Of a DNA stretch of 64,000 bases, positions 1-9,765 are shown piece by piece. Source of the stretch: Limnochordaceae bacterium (lineage in GTDB: Bacteria > Bacillota > Limnochordia > Limnochordales > Geochordaceae); the NCBI GenBank assembly GCA_014896295.1, contig JADBKR010000002.1, positions 186,001 to 250,000 on the forward strand. Direction: 5' to 3'. Position 1 is the first letter of the stretch. Every line of letters starts with the position of its first letter. The position numbers were made by a program, and so were the translations under genes. The notes under the pieces were generated by a model. It did not search any database. It was not told where the DNA came from and worked only from the letters and a program-made list of their open reading frames with translations.

Positions 1-1302
1 GACGTGGATGCTCCGCCGCAGCTCCCACCCCTTGCCCATCTTGCGGGCGAGTTGCTGGCGGTACTCCTCCACGTCGACCGTGCGCCGGGCTACCCGGCTG
101 TCCATCGCCGCCTTCGCCACCGCCGGCGCCACCCAGGTCAACACCCGGGGGTCGAGCGGCTTCGGGATGAGGTACTCCGGGCCGAAGCGCAGCGCATCGA
201 GCCCGTACGCCCGCAGCACCGCATCGGGCACCGGCTGGCGGGCGAGCTCGGCCAGAGCCCGCGCTGCGGCGATCTTCATCTCGTCGTTGATGGCCCTCGC
301 CTGCACGTCCAGCGCCCCTCGGAAGATGAACGGAAAGCCCAACACGTTGTTGACCTGGTTGGGGTAGTCGGACCGCCCCGTCGCCACGATGACGTCCGGC
401 CTCGCCGCCTTCGCCTCGTCGTACGGGATCTCGGGGTCGGGGTTGGCGAGGGCGAAGACGATGGGGCGTTCGGCCATGGACCGGACCATGTCCTGCGTCA
501 CCACGTTGGCCACCGAGCAGCCGAGGAAGACGTCTGCGCCCTCCATGGCTTCCGCCAGGGTGCGCTTGCTCGTCGGGCGGGCGAACCGCTGCTTGTACGG
601 GTTCATCCCCTCGGTGCGGCCCTCGTAGATGACGCCCTTCGAGTCGAGCATCAGGATGTTCTCCCGGCGGGCCCCGAGCTTGAGGAAGAACTCCGCGCAG
701 GCGATGCCCGACGCCCCGGCCCCGTTGATGACGATCTGCACCTCGGCGAACGCTTTGCCCACCAGCTCCAGCGCGTTGAGCAGGGCCGCCCCGGAGATGA
801 TGGCGGTGCCGTGCTGATCGTCGTGGAAGATGGGGATGTTGCAGATCGCCCGGAGCTTCTCCTCGATGTAGAAGCACTCGGGCGCCTTGATGTCCTCGAG
901 GTTGACCCCGCCGAAGGTGGGCTCGAGAGCCTTCACGATGCGAACGATCTCGTCGGGATCGTCCGTGTCGAGCTCCAGGTCGAAGACGTCGACGTCGGCG
1001 AACCGCTTGAACAGCACGCCCTTGCCTTCCATGACCGGCTTGCCGGCGAGGGCGCCCACGTCACCCAGGCCCAGCACGGCGGTGCCGTTGGAGATCACGG
1101 CCACCAGGTTGCCTTTGGCGGTGTACCGGTACGCGTCGTCGGGGTTGCGGTGGATGGCCCGCACCGGCTCGGCGACCCCGGGAGTGTAAGCGAGGGAGAG
1201 ATCGCGCTGCGTGGCGCAGGGCTTGGTGATGGTCACCTCGATCTTGCCCGGCCGCCCCCGCTCGTGGTACGCGAGCGCCTCCTCCACCGTCACGCGTTTC
1301 AT
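1..1302 (-). CDS. NAD(P)-dependent malic enzyme (3' end beyond window)
   Basis: Oxidative decarboxylation of malate to pyruvate, linking the TCA cycle to pyruvate in the cytoplasm. The frame is open for 434 codons from ATG 1302 to the left edge without a stop, so the C-terminus is missing. The N-terminal part reads [18 protein letters not shown], followed by [20 protein letters not shown] and [20 protein letters not shown], the hallmark of the bacterial malic enzyme N-domain. HDDQHGTAI and the Rossmann stretch [16 protein letters not shown] follow, then [19 protein letters not shown]. An AAAGGTGG Shine-Dalgarno lies about 10 nt before the ATG. Whether it is the single-domain type (about 400-450 aa) or a MaeB-like fusion to a phosphotransacetylase domain cannot be seen here. 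Confidence 0.93.
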   Translation of the reverse strand, partial: MKRVTVEEALAYHERGRPGKIEVTITKPCATQRDLSLAYTPGVAEPVRAIHRNPDDAYRYTAKGNLVAVISNGTAVLGLGDVGALAGKPVMEGKGVLFKRFADVDVFDLELDTDDPDEIVRIVKALEPTFGGVNLEDIKAPECFYIEEKLRAICNIPIFHDDQHGTAIISGAALLNALELVGKAFAEVQIVINGAGASGIACAEFFLKLGARRENILMLDSKGVIYEGRTEGMNPYKQRFARPTSKRTLAEAMEGADVFLGCSVANVVTQDMVRSMAERPIVFALANPDPEIPYDEAKAARPDVIVATGRSDYPNQVNNVLGFPFIFRGALDVQARAINDEMKIAAARALAELARQPVPDAVLRAYGLDALRFGPEYLIPKPLDPRVLTWVAPAVAKAAMDSRVARRTVDVEEYRQQLARKMGKGWELRRSIHV

Positions 1303-1450
1303 GGGCTTCCTGACCACCTTTCTCCATGGCGACGAACCCATCTTGCCGGCCTTGCGCGCAGAGTACGGTATCCATTACGCATACAGAGACTTTCGACGGA
1401 GGGCCGGCCACCTCCTGGAAGGCCGGCCGATGGGAGGAGGGAAAAGGCGG

Positions 1451-2302
1451 TCAATCTTCGGTGTGATGGTCGAGCGTGCCCGTGCGACGGACGTAGGCTT
1501 CAGCTGCCAGGAAGAGGGCGACGCCGGCAAGACCCCACCCCGAGCCGCTGGCGAGCAGCCGCCCGAACAGCTCGCCGTCTGGCAGCCGGCTCAGCCACGC
1601 GCTCCACTGCCACGAGCCTTCCACCAGCCATCGCCGCGTCGCCTCGAGCCAGTAGGTCTGGGGTAACACGGCGGCCACCCCCTGTAGCCAGCGGGGCAGC
1701 ACGTCGGGCGGGAAGACCGCGCCGGCCGCCAGAAAGATACTGCCTGCGACGGCCTCGGAGTAAAACTCGCCCCGGCGAGCCGCCAACAGCAGCACGCCCG
1801 ACAGCCCGATACCCATCGCCGCCGTGGCGCCCACCCCGGCCGCGAGCGCGGCGAGCCCTGCCGGTGTCTGGAGGCCGTGCACCCATACCGGGGCACCGAG
1901 CGCGAGCTTGACGAAGACCAGGATGACCCCCACCGACAACAGAGCGAGCGCCAGTTTGGCCACCGCCCGCCCGAGCAGGTACCAGACGAGGCTGCGCGAG
2001 GCCAGGTAGATGTAGCGGATGGTGCTGTAAAACTCCCGATCCTCGATGACGCACCACGAGGTGCCGGCGAGCACGTACTGCACGACGGTGAAGAACGCCC
2101 CGCCCACCATGAGGGAGCCGAAGTAGCCCGTGGTGGTGTCGTGCGCGATGACCCAGTACATGACCACCAGGATCAGGCTCTGCGCCAGCGGCCGCAGGAT
2201 GGCGTAGCCGGCGAAGAGCCACGGGTCGGCCCAGTTGCTGTCGACTTTCCAGCCGAGCCACACGCCGCCCAGTATCGTGTGGGCCACGCTCCGACGTCTC
2301 AC
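1451..2302 (-). CDS. ABC-2 type transporter permease (distal gene of three-gene exporter operon)
   Basis: Integral membrane subunit of an ABC-2 family exporter; substrate unknown. About 283 aa with six hydrophobic segments, beginning around LRPLAQSLILVVMYWVIAHD and ending with a membrane segment near GWGLAGVALFLAAEAYV. The start is taken as GTG at 2302 because it overlaps the stop of the upstream permease by four bases (GTGA), the usual sign of translational coupling; a GTG two codons earlier (2308) is also possible. It shows little direct identity to the neighbouring permease, so the pair probably forms a heterodimeric channel. Function is inferred from the adjacent ATPase. Confidence 0.8.
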   Translation of the reverse strand: MRRRSVAHTILGGVWLGWKVDSNWADPWLFAGYAILRPLAQSLILVVMYWVIAHDTTTGYFGSLMVGGAFFTVVQYVLAGTSWCVIEDREFYSTIRYIYLASRSLVWYLLGRAVAKLALALLSVGVILVFVKLALGAPVWVHGLQTPAGLAALAAGVGATAAMGIGLSGVLLLAARRGEFYSEAVAGSIFLAAGAVFPPDVLPRWLQGVAAVLPQTYWLEATRRWLVEGSWQWSAWLSRLPDGELFGRLLASGSGWGLAGVALFLAAEAYVRRTGTLDHHTED

Positions 2303-3168
2303 TGCCACCGGAGCGTCAGCCTCCCCTCACGCCGGGCGAGCCGCTCCATCACTCGCAGCAGCCACCACGCCGCAAGCAGGAAGACGATGGCCAGCACCGC
2401 CAGGATCGCCAGCTCCACGCGCAAGGGCAACAGCGCCATGGCCGCCTCCGGGCCGTAGAGGCCCTGGCGCATCGCGTCCATCCCCAGCGTCAGCGGCACG
2501 ATCGAGGCCGCCACGCTCACCCAAAAGCCCAGCGCCCGCACCGGGAAGAAGAACCCCGACAACAGGTAGACCGGCTCCTGCATCAAGTTGGAGAGGTGCC
2601 ACGCCTCGCGGCCGTGCAGCAGGAAGGCAGACGACAGGGACATCCCCAGGCCGTACAGGCCCACCATGCTGACGACGAAGGCCGCTGCCACGCCGGCCGG
2701 ATCGACGGCCACCAGGGGGATCCGGAACCACGCGACGGCCACCGCCACGATGACCACCGCGCGGATGGTGGTCATGAAGAGCCCGCCCGTCGCCATCCCC
2801 GCCAGGATGGCCATCATGGGGGCCGGCGCCACGATGTAGGCCTCGAGGTTGCCGCTTTGCTTCTCCCAAAACAACTGGCTCGCCATGCTCCACAGCACGT
2901 TGAGCCAGTAAGCGGTCATGGCTCCGCCGATGGTCACGAAGCCCAGGTACGCCTCGGGAGCTCGGAGCGAACGGTAGACGAACACGTACGCGGCCGTCCC
3001 CAGCACGGGCAGCGCCACGTCGAACAGGATCCACGAAAGGTCCCGGTTGGCGGCCACGACCCGGACGTAAGCCCGCGCCCAAAAGGCGCGCAAGGCCCGC
3101 GCCCCGCTCCTCGAAATCCCCCGGCCGGCGCGTCTGCCCGGCCCCGTCGAGGCGCCGGATGGCCCCAT
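2299..3168 (-). CDS. ABC-2 type transporter permease
   Basis: Second membrane subunit of the exporter, 289 aa. The N-terminus is basic and arginine-rich (about 30 residues), then six membrane segments including LPVLGTAAYVFVYRSL and IAILAGMATGG-like stretches. The region FLLHGREAWHLSNLMQEPVY followed by LLSGFFFPV is typical of ABC-2 permeases of the antibiotic or polysaccharide export type. ATG 3168 overlaps the stop of the ATPase gene by one base (TGATG) and sits behind a GGAGAAGG Shine-Dalgarno. The three genes therefore form one coupled operon running leftward: ATPase, this permease, then the permease at 1451-2302. Confidence 0.83.
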   Translation of the reverse strand: MGPSGASTGPGRRAGRGISRSGARALRAFWARAYVRVVAANRDLSWILFDVALPVLGTAAYVFVYRSLRAPEAYLGFVTIGGAMTAYWLNVLWSMASQLFWEKQSGNLEAYIVAPAPMMAILAGMATGGLFMTTIRAVVIVAVAVAWFRIPLVAVDPAGVAAAFVVSMVGLYGLGMSLSSAFLLHGREAWHLSNLMQEPVYLLSGFFFPVRALGFWVSVAASIVPLTLGMDAMRQGLYGPEAAMALLPLRVELAILAVLAIVFLLAAWWLLRVMERLARREGRLTLRWQ

Positions 3169-4280
3169 CAGCCTTCTCCTGCCCCGTTGGATCCCTCGTC
3201 CAGCCTGCGCCCCACGAGCTTCAAGAAGACGTCTTCCAGGGTCGGCTCGGGCTTGTGCAGCTCCAGCACCCGGCCCCCGGCCGCCTCGATGGCGCCCAGC
3301 ACGCCTCCTACCCCCGCGTCGTCGGCGAGCAGGAGGAACAGCTCGACCGAGCCGTCGGAAGGGCGTAACCGCGCGGACACCTGCCGCACGCCAGGCTGCC
3401 CGGACAGGATGGTCTCCAGACGGCGGACCGCCCCGTCCCGCTCGCCGTCTCCCGCCGCCGGCGGAAGGGTGGTGCGCAAGCGCAGCGTGACGTCGGTGGC
3501 CAGCAGCCGCTTGAGGGCAGCCGGCGTATCACAGGCCACGATGCGGCCCCGGTCGATCACGGCCACCCGGTCGCACAGCTCGTCGGCCTCGAGCATGTAG
3601 TGCGTGGTCAGCAACACGGTGCGCCCGGGGCGGGCACTCACCCACTCGCGCACGTGGGCTCGGATGGTACGGGCCACGTCGACGTCGAGCCCCAGGGTGG
3701 GCTCGTCGAGGAAGAGCACGTCGGGGTCGGACACGAAACCCCTGGCGACGTTGAGCCGCTGCCGGAAGCCGGTAGAAAGCCGGCTCATCCGGGTGTCCCG
3801 GTACTCCCACAGCCCGAAGGCGCGCAAGAGCTCGTCGATGCGGCCCCGGGCCTCGCGGGAGGGGATCCCGTGGAGCTGCGAGAACAGCCACAGGTTTTCC
3901 CGCACCGTCAGGATCCCGTACCCCGATACCTCCCCGCCGGAGACCACCCCGACCCGCTCCCGCACGGCCACCGGATCGGTGACCACGTCGAGCCCGAGCA
4001 CCCGGGCCTCTCCGCTGGTGGGCAGCAGCAACGTCGCCAGCACTTTGATGAGGGTCGTCTTGCCGGCGCCGTTGGGCCCCAACAGCCCGAAGACCTCACC
4101 CGTGTGAACGGTGAGGTTCACCTGGTCCAGGGCCTGGATTTGCTGCCGGACCGGCCCTTCCTCGGCACGCCGGCTGCCCGGCCATCGCACCACCCGGCCC
4201 TTGCCCTCGCTCACCCGCGTGAACACCCGGCAGAGCGCCCGGGTCTCGATGGCGTAGGGGCTCTCCGTCGATCTTGCCAC
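3168..4280 (-). CDS. ABC transporter ATP-binding protein (ABC-2 exporter)
   Basis: Cytoplasmic ATPase that powers the two ABC-2 permeases downstream. Walker A is GPNGAGKTTLIK, the signature is LSTGFRQRLNVARG (a slightly degenerate LSGGQ), Walker B is DVLFLDEPTLGLD and the switch His lies in LLTTHYMLEADEL. The last 80 residues form a C-terminal extension as in drug and antibiotic exporters (DrrA/NatA type). The open frame reaches back to 4388, but GTG 4280 (VARSTESPYAIETRAL) is preferred: the longer version would run through the perfect hairpin at 4310-4338 and adds low-complexity residues. A start slightly upstream cannot be excluded. Substrate unknown. Confidence 0.85.
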   Translation of the reverse strand: MARSTESPYAIETRALCRVFTRVSEGKGRVVRWPGSRRAEEGPVRQQIQALDQVNLTVHTGEVFGLLGPNGAGKTTLIKVLATLLLPTSGEARVLGLDVVTDPVAVRERVGVVSGGEVSGYGILTVRENLWLFSQLHGIPSREARGRIDELLRAFGLWEYRDTRMSRLSTGFRQRLNVARGFVSDPDVLFLDEPTLGLDVDVARTIRAHVREWVSARPGRTVLLTTHYMLEADELCDRVAVIDRGRIVACDTPAALKRLLATDVTLRLRTTLPPAAGDGERDGAVRRLETILSGQPGVRQVSARLRPSDGSVELFLLLADDAGVGGVLGAIEAAGGRVLELHKPEPTLEDVFLKLVGRRLDEGSNGAGEG

Positions 4281-4309
4281 GCCTCGCCCCCGGCCGTTTT
4301 GTGCGCGAA

Positions 4310-4338
4310 CCGGCCAACCGAAGGGTTCGGTTGGCCGG
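4310..4338. terminator. Perfect 13-bp hairpin between gdh and the ABC operon
   Basis: Arms CCGGCCAACCGAA (4310-4322) and TTCGGTTGGCCGG (4326-4338) are exact reverse complements with a 3-nt loop. It lies downstream of the glutamate dehydrogenase stop and upstream of the ABC ATPase start, both on the minus strand. There is no U-tract after the stem, so it is either an atypical terminator or attenuator or an mRNA-stabilising element. Confidence 0.55.
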
Positions 4339-4413
4339 CCGATCATCCTGCTCTGCGAAAAGCCCCTCCGCCCCTGGGACCGGGCCATTGGCGGGCGCCG
4401 CTTCGCCTCTCTC

Positions 4414-5769
4414 CTACGCCATGGCCTCGACGGGCGCCCGGCGCCGCTCCAGGCTCTCCACGACCCGGTGGAGCGCCAGTACGAAGGCGGCCAGCCTCAG
4501 GTCGATCCCATACTGCTCGGCGGTGTGCCAGACGTCGTCCATGGCGCGGGCCATGATCTGCTCCAGGCGGTCGTTGACCTGACCCACGCCCCAGACCTCA
4601 CCCCGCAGGTTTTGCACCCACTCGAAGTAGGAGACCACCACGCCGCCCGCGTTGGCGAGGATATCGGGGACGACGGTCACGCCCCGTTCGAGCAGGATCC
4701 GGTGCGCACCCGACGTGGTGGGCCCGTTGGCGCCCTCCACGATCATCCGCGCGCGCACCTGGGAAGCGTTGCGGCTCGTGATCTGGTTCTCGATGGCCGC
4801 CGGGATGAGCACGTCGACGTCCAGAGCCAGGAGCTCCGCATTGGTGAGGTGCTGGACGCCGGGCGCCCGGTAGGTCGCCAGCAGCCCGCCCGACTCCCGG
4901 AGGTGGCGCTCCACGTCGTCCAGGTCCAGCCCTCCGGGCCGGTAGACGGCGCCGGAGATGTCGCTGATCGCCTCCACCTTCAAGCCGGCATCGGCCAGGA
5001 TACGGGCCGCCCAGCGCCCCACGTTGCCGAACCCCTGCACGGCGAGTCTCGTGCTGGAAGGCCGCCAGCCCAGGCGCTCGAGCATCCGCATGGTGACGAT
5101 GGCCACCCCGCGCCCGGTGGCCTCCCGCCGGCCGACGGTACCCCCGACCGCCACCGGCTTGCCGGTCACGATCGCGGGTACGGGGCGCCCCAGGGCCGAG
5201 CTGGCCGTGTCCATGATCCAGGCCATGATCTGCTCGTTGGTGTTGACGTCCGGTGCCGGGATGTCCGTCTGCGGCCCCCAGTTGGGAAGCATCAGCAGCG
5301 TGTAACCCCGGGTCAACCGCTCGAGCTCCCCCTGGGAAAGCTCGGTGGCGTCCACCTCGACGCCGCCCTTCGCGCCGCCGAACGGCACGTCCACGACGGC
5401 ACACTTCCACGTCATCAGTGCGGCAAGACCCCGGACCTCCTCGATGCCGACCTCCGGGTGATATCGGATCCCGCCCTTGTACGGCCCGCGGGCGTTGCAG
5501 TGCTGCACGCGATAACCCTTGAAGACCCGCCATCGGCCATTGTCCATCCGAACGGGCACGTGCACGGTCACCTCGCGGTCCGGTACGGAAAGCCTCGCCA
5601 CGAAGTCGGACGGCACCCCGAGCACGCCCGCCGCCCGCTGGACCATGAAATCGGCCAGCCCTACCAGACCCACGTCCTCGGTCTGTGGCTGACCGACTCC
5701 CAACGGCTGCCCGGCAGATCGGGTGGTCACACCCACCTTCTCATCCACGGGCCCATCCCCGCCCTCCAT
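4414..5769 (-). CDS. gdhA: Glutamate dehydrogenase (Glu/Leu/Phe/Val family)
   Basis: Interconverts glutamate and 2-oxoglutarate plus ammonia; cytoplasmic hexamer. 451 aa from ATG 5769, normal for the family. The substrate-binding part shows GGIRYHPEV, LMTWKCAVVDVPFGGAKGGV with the lysines expected at the active site, and DIPAPDVNTNEQIMAWIMD. The NAD(P) Rossmann domain follows with VQGFGNVGRWAA. ATG 5769 is chosen over the in-frame ATG 5775 because AGGAG lies 7 nt before 5769 but only 1 nt before 5775. The frame stays open far upstream without homology. Upstream of the start the minus strand reads TATACC and TATACA, possible -10 elements. Cofactor preference cannot be read with certainty. Confidence 0.95.
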   Translation of the reverse strand: MEGGDGPVDEKVGVTTRSAGQPLGVGQPQTEDVGLVGLADFMVQRAAGVLGVPSDFVARLSVPDREVTVHVPVRMDNGRWRVFKGYRVQHCNARGPYKGGIRYHPEVGIEEVRGLAALMTWKCAVVDVPFGGAKGGVEVDATELSQGELERLTRGYTLLMLPNWGPQTDIPAPDVNTNEQIMAWIMDTASSALGRPVPAIVTGKPVAVGGTVGRREATGRGVAIVTMRMLERLGWRPSSTRLAVQGFGNVGRWAARILADAGLKVEAISDISGAVYRPGGLDLDDVERHLRESGGLLATYRAPGVQHLTNAELLALDVDVLIPAAIENQITSRNASQVRARMIVEGANGPTTSGAHRILLERGVTVVPDILANAGGVVVSYFEWVQNLRGEVWGVGQVNDRLEQIMARAMDDVWHTAEQYGIDLRLAAFVLALHRVVESLERRRAPVEAMA

Positions 5770-5870
5770 CGGCATGCTCCTGCCGCATTCATGCATGTAT
5801 AGTGTACCCGGTATACAGCGCCTCCGGCCACTCGCGCGCAACCGTGCCCGCCGCAGGCGCACCTGAAGGC

Positions 5871-6827
5871 TCAGCCGCCCGCCGGTTTTCTCCCGGGCTT
5901 CTTGGCGCGGCTTGGCTTTGCTCCGGTTTGCTCCGTCTTGCGGCCCTGACCCGTAGCCGCAAGAGGAGCCGCCTCTCCCCCCTCCTGGTGAGAGTCCTCC
6001 CCCATGGCCCATCGCCGGGCCTTCTCGATCTCCGCGGCGTAGTCGTCCTCCTGGGCCACCGGGGTCTCGATGATCACGGGAAGAGCCTGGAAGAAGGGAT
6101 CCCGGAGCATCTCCACCAGCAAGGCACCCATCCGCCCCTGCCCCAGCAAGGCATGCCGGTCCACCTGCTCTCCGGCTCCGCCCTTGGAGTCGTTGAAGTG
6201 CACGACCCGCAAGTACGCGGCAAACTCCGGGCGACGCACCTCGGCCGCGAACCGCTCGTAGGCGCCCGGCTGCAGCATCCCCGAGGCGAACGCGTGGCAG
6301 CTGTCCAGGCAAAAGCCGACCCGTTGCCGGCTCTCCAGTGCTTCATGGATGGAGAGGAGCTCGTCCACCGTGCGGCCGATCTCGCTGCCCTGGCCCGCAG
6401 TGTTCTCCAGGAGCAGCTGGCACCGCCCCTGGAAGCGGCGCATGACCTCGTCGACCGCCTCCACCATCCGCCGCCGCCCCACCTCCCATCCCTCCCCCAT
6501 GTGGCGCCCGCAATGGACCACCAGCCACGGCGTCCCGTACGCTTCGCAGATCTCGAGCTCGTTGACGATGGAGGCGATGGTCGTCTCCCGCAGCGCGGGG
6601 TCCGCGGTGGAGAGGTTGGTGACGTAGGCGGAGTGCCCTACCGTCACGAGCCCTCGTTCCCGGGCCAACCGGCCCTCTTTCGCCCAGGCGTCGCGGTCGA
6701 CCGCCTTGATGCGGTAGCTGCGGGGGTTCTTGGGAAAGTACTGGAACGCGTCGGCGCCGAGCCGCCCGGCGTTGTCCACGGCACGGGAAAAGCCGGCTCC
6801 GGTACTGAGGTGGCACCCGATGATCAC
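5871..6827 (-). CDS. nfo: Endonuclease IV (apurinic/apyrimidinic endonuclease)
   Basis: Zn-dependent AP endonuclease of base excision repair, xylose-isomerase-like TIM barrel. The start MIIGCHLSTGAGF matches the family N-terminus (IGxHxS). Metal ligands sit in GHSAYVTNLS, LVVHCGRH, LLENTAGQG, FCLDSCHAFASG, VVHFNDSKG and IIETP, each a classic Nfo motif. 318 aa is longer than the usual 280-300: the last 40 residues are a Lys/Gly/Pro-rich basic tail (KPSRAKKPGRKPAGG) without recognisable domain, possibly a DNA-affinity tail. The gene lies between gdh and a metallophosphoesterase and all run leftward. Confidence 0.94.
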   Translation of the reverse strand: MIIGCHLSTGAGFSRAVDNAGRLGADAFQYFPKNPRSYRIKAVDRDAWAKEGRLARERGLVTVGHSAYVTNLSTADPALRETTIASIVNELEICEAYGTPWLVVHCGRHMGEGWEVGRRRMVEAVDEVMRRFQGRCQLLLENTAGQGSEIGRTVDELLSIHEALESRQRVGFCLDSCHAFASGMLQPGAYERFAAEVRRPEFAAYLRVVHFNDSKGGAGEQVDRHALLGQGRMGALLVEMLRDPFFQALPVIIETPVAQEDDYAAEIEKARRWAMGEDSHQEGGEAAPLAATGQGRKTEQTGAKPSRAKKPGRKPAGG

Positions 6828-6857
6828 GGCTGTCGCTGCGGCCTCCTGCCCAGGGGA

Positions 6858-7856
6858 TCATGTCGCATGGGAGACCATCAGGTCAACGACGGTCAGCTCG
6901 GGGGGACATCGCCACCTCACCGGCACGCCGATGGTGCCCAGCCCCCGGTTGACGTACAGCCACGCTGACCCGACCCGGTGCAGCCCTTCCACGTAGCGAT
7001 GGTGGTGCACCCACCGGGCCCAGACAGGGCCCAACAGCGGCAGCACCACCTGGCCGCCGTGGGTGTCTCCTGCCAGGACCAGCGCGCCGCGGGTGCACCC
7101 TTCGTCGTGGTCGACGACGTGGTAGGTGTGCGCGGCGATCAGCCGTGCGGTAGCCACGGGCCCCGACCCGGCGTCCTCCGGCCCATCCCGCCCGGACAGG
7201 GCCGTCCCCTGCACCCAGCGTCCTGCCTCGTCGTCCCACCGCGCCTGGGCCACCGGCGCTCGCTCCATCGCCTGACGGCACCGATCGAGGCGCAGGTCCG
7301 GCGTGTCGACTCCTACGAGCTGGAGCCTCAGGCCCCGGGAGACGAGCTCCACCCGCCGGTTGACCAGGACCCATACGCCCCGCGCCTCCAGGTGCTCGCG
7401 AAGCGGCCCCATGAGGTCCGAGCGGTCGTGGTCGTGATTGCCCCACACCACGACGGTCCTGGCAAGCGCCGCCAGCTCCTCCCCGAAACGCTCGGCCACG
7501 CCCGGGCGGGACGCGCCGTCCACCAGATCCCCCGTCACCACCGCCAGCTGGGGCCGCAGCTCGGCCAGGGCGTCCAGGGCCAGCCGGTGGGCTCGGCCGG
7601 GCTTGCGATGCAGGTGCAGATCCGAGAGCTGGGCGACCCGCAAAGCGACCCGCCCCGCCGGGCGGCCCTCTTCGTGGCCCTCTTCCCCGGGCAGGAGCGG
7701 CTCTTTCCCCGGGGGTACCGGCCAGAGCCCGCCGGAGCTCACCGTGAACGAGAGGTGCCGGGTCACCAGGCGTGATGCCTCCCACAGGCCGGCCCCCCAG
7801 GCCGCAGCGAAAGCGGCCGCGGCGGCGCCGGCCACCGCCTCCGGCCAGGACGCCAT
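6858..7856 (-). CDS. Membrane-anchored metallophosphoesterase (YkuE/YaeI-like)
   Basis: Calcineurin-like phosphoesterase with an N-terminal hydrophobic segment (residues about 5-25, AVAGAAAAAFAAAWGAGLW). The five motif blocks are visible: QLSDLHLH, VVTGDLVDG, WGNHDHD, AAHTYH and LAGDTHGGQ. Relatives such as YkuE and YaeI act on cell-envelope phospholipids or UDP-sugar lipids, so a membrane or envelope substrate is likely but unproven. ATG 7856 is preferred over the open extension to 7907 because its A is shared with the stop codon of the frameshift-corrected TRAP permease (TGATG), giving tight coupling. 332 aa. Confidence 0.85.
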   Translation of the reverse strand: MASWPEAVAGAAAAAFAAAWGAGLWEASRLVTRHLSFTVSSGGLWPVPPGKEPLLPGEEGHEEGRPAGRVALRVAQLSDLHLHRKPGRAHRLALDALAELRPQLAVVTGDLVDGASRPGVAERFGEELAALARTVVVWGNHDHDRSDLMGPLREHLEARGVWVLVNRRVELVSRGLRLQLVGVDTPDLRLDRCRQAMERAPVAQARWDDEAGRWVQGTALSGRDGPEDAGSGPVATARLIAAHTYHVVDHDEGCTRGALVLAGDTHGGQVVLPLLGPVWARWVHHHRYVEGLHRVGSAWLYVNRGLGTIGVPVRWRCPPELTVVDLMVSHAT

Positions 7857-9765
7857 CACCGCACCGCGGCCACGGACCGGGACCCGTACCCTCTCGTCGC
7901 CAGCCACTGCCGGGCCACGACCGCCGCCATCAAGCCCACCCCTATGAGATCCGTTACGAGGCCGGGGTCGATCATCATGACCCCTCCGGCCAACAGCATC
8001 ACGCGCTCGACGACGGTGAGATGCGTCCTCATGAAGCCCCGAGCGCCACGGCCACGGCGAACATTCCGGCCAGCGACGTGAAGGTCATCTGCAGGACCTG
8101 GAGCAGGTGCACGTCCTGCAGCAGCAGCACCGGGGACATGACGAAGATGTACGGCACCAAGAACGCGCCCACCGCAAGGCGCGTGGCGATCACGCCCGTT
8201 CGCATCGGGTTGCTGCCGGCAATGCCCGAGCCTGCGTACGCGGCCAGCGCCACGGGCGGCGTGATGTCGGCCACGACCCCGAAGTAGAAGACGAACATGT
8301 GGGCCGCCAGGAGCGGCACGCCCAGCCGCAGCAGCGCCGGAGCGGCGATGGTGGAGGTGATGACGTAGTTGGCGGTGGTCGGCACCCCCATGCCGAGGAT
8401 GAGCGACGTCACCATCGTGGACAGCATGGTCAACAGCAAGTTGCCTCGCGCCAGCTCGACCAGGCCGCTCGCCAGCTTGAGCCCGAGCCCCGTCAGCGTG
8501 ACCACGCCGATGATGATGCCCGCCGCCGCCGTGGCCATGACCACGCCCAGCGCCCCTTTGGCGCCCTGCTCGAGCGCTGCCACGAAATCGCGCCCGCTCA
8601 TCCGGGTCGAGGGATGCACCATCGAGGCGCCGATGGCGAGGACAATCCCGTAGAAGGCCGCCTTCATGGGGGTACTACCCTCGAGCAACAGCCAGATGAT
8701 GCCGACGAGCGGCAGGAAGAGATGCCCGCGGCTTTTGAGCACGCTCCAGAATCCGGGAAGATCTTTGCGCGGCAGGCCGCGCAAGCCGAGGCGCTTGGCC
8801 TCGTAGTGCACCGCGATGAAGATGCCGGTGAAGTAGAGGAGCGCCGGCACCGCGGCCGACTTGGCCACCTCGATGTACGGGATCCCGGTGAACTCGGCCA
8901 TGAGGAACGCGGCCGCTCCCATCACGGGCGGCATGATCTGGCCCCCGGTGGAGGCCGCCGCCTCCACCGCTGCGGCAAACTCCGGCCGGTAGCCCAGGCG
9001 CTTCATCATGGGGATGGTGAAGCTGCCCGACCCCACCGTGTTGGCGACGGAGCTGCCCGAGATGGTCCCCTCCAGGGCGCTGGTGATCACCGCCACCTTG
9101 GCCGGCCCTCCGGAGGCCCACCCCGCGACCGCGTTGGCGAGATCGATGAAAAACCGGCCGATCCCGGTCTTCTCCAGGAAAGCCCCGAAGAGGATGAACA
9201 GGAAGATGAACGTCGACGACACCCCGAGCGGAATCCCGAAGATCCCCTCCGTCGTGAAGTACAGGTGGCTCGCCACCTGGGTGAGCGAGAACCCCCGGTG
9301 GGCGAAGAAGCCCGGCAGGTGGCGACCGGCCAGGGCGTAGGCGATGAACCCCATCCCGATGATCACGATGGGCCAGCCCACCACCCGGCGGGTCGCCTCC
9401 AGCACGAGCACGAGCGCCGCCAGCGCCACGGCGATGTCGACCCGGGTCGGCATCGCCGCGCGCAGCACGATCTCCTGGTAAAAGACGACCAGATAGAGCG
9501 ACGCCGCCGCAGCCGCCAGAGCGAGCGCCACGTCCCACCCAACGAGCCGCGTGCGGTCACCGCTGCGGCGAGCCGGGTAGAGGAGGTAGACCAGGGCCAT
9601 CCCGAAGGCGAGGTGAACGGCCCGCTGGATCCGTGCGTCGAAGACTCCAAAAGCGGCCGTGTAGAGCTGGAACACCGAGAACGCTATGGCGAGAGGATAT
9701 TTCAAGAAGATGACAAAAGGAAAAAAAAAAACTCCACGTGACAAACTCTGACTCATTGAAAACAT
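7856..9765 (-). pseudogene. TRAP transporter fused permease (DctQM-type), frameshifted and with foreign N-terminus
   Basis: Secondary transporter membrane subunit that works with the TAXI receptor at 10647-11600. The main frame (8029-9765, 578 aa) carries about 15 membrane segments and TRAP-fused hallmarks: QLYTAAFGVFDARIQRAVHL, GSFTIPMMKRLGY, EAAASTGGQIMPPVMGAAAF, GMGVPTTANYVI and DITPPVALAAYAGSGI. It stops early after MFAVAVALGAS. In the next frame the expected C-terminal tail continues at once (MRTHLTVVERVMLLAGG, then DPGLVTDLIGVGLMAAVV) and ends at 7856-7858, overlapping the next gene. Adding one G to the GGGG run (plus-strand C 8037-8040) restores a single 636-aa frame. The first 20 residues (MFSMSQSLSRGVFFFPF) derive from the AT-rich block at 9695-10495, so the native N-terminus is lost. 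Confidence 0.88.

Noticed and set aside
4..1911. Very long plus-strand open frame
   Set aside because: Antisense to malic enzyme and the ABC permease; composition is Arg/His/Gly-rich as in antisense shadows of GC-rich genes.
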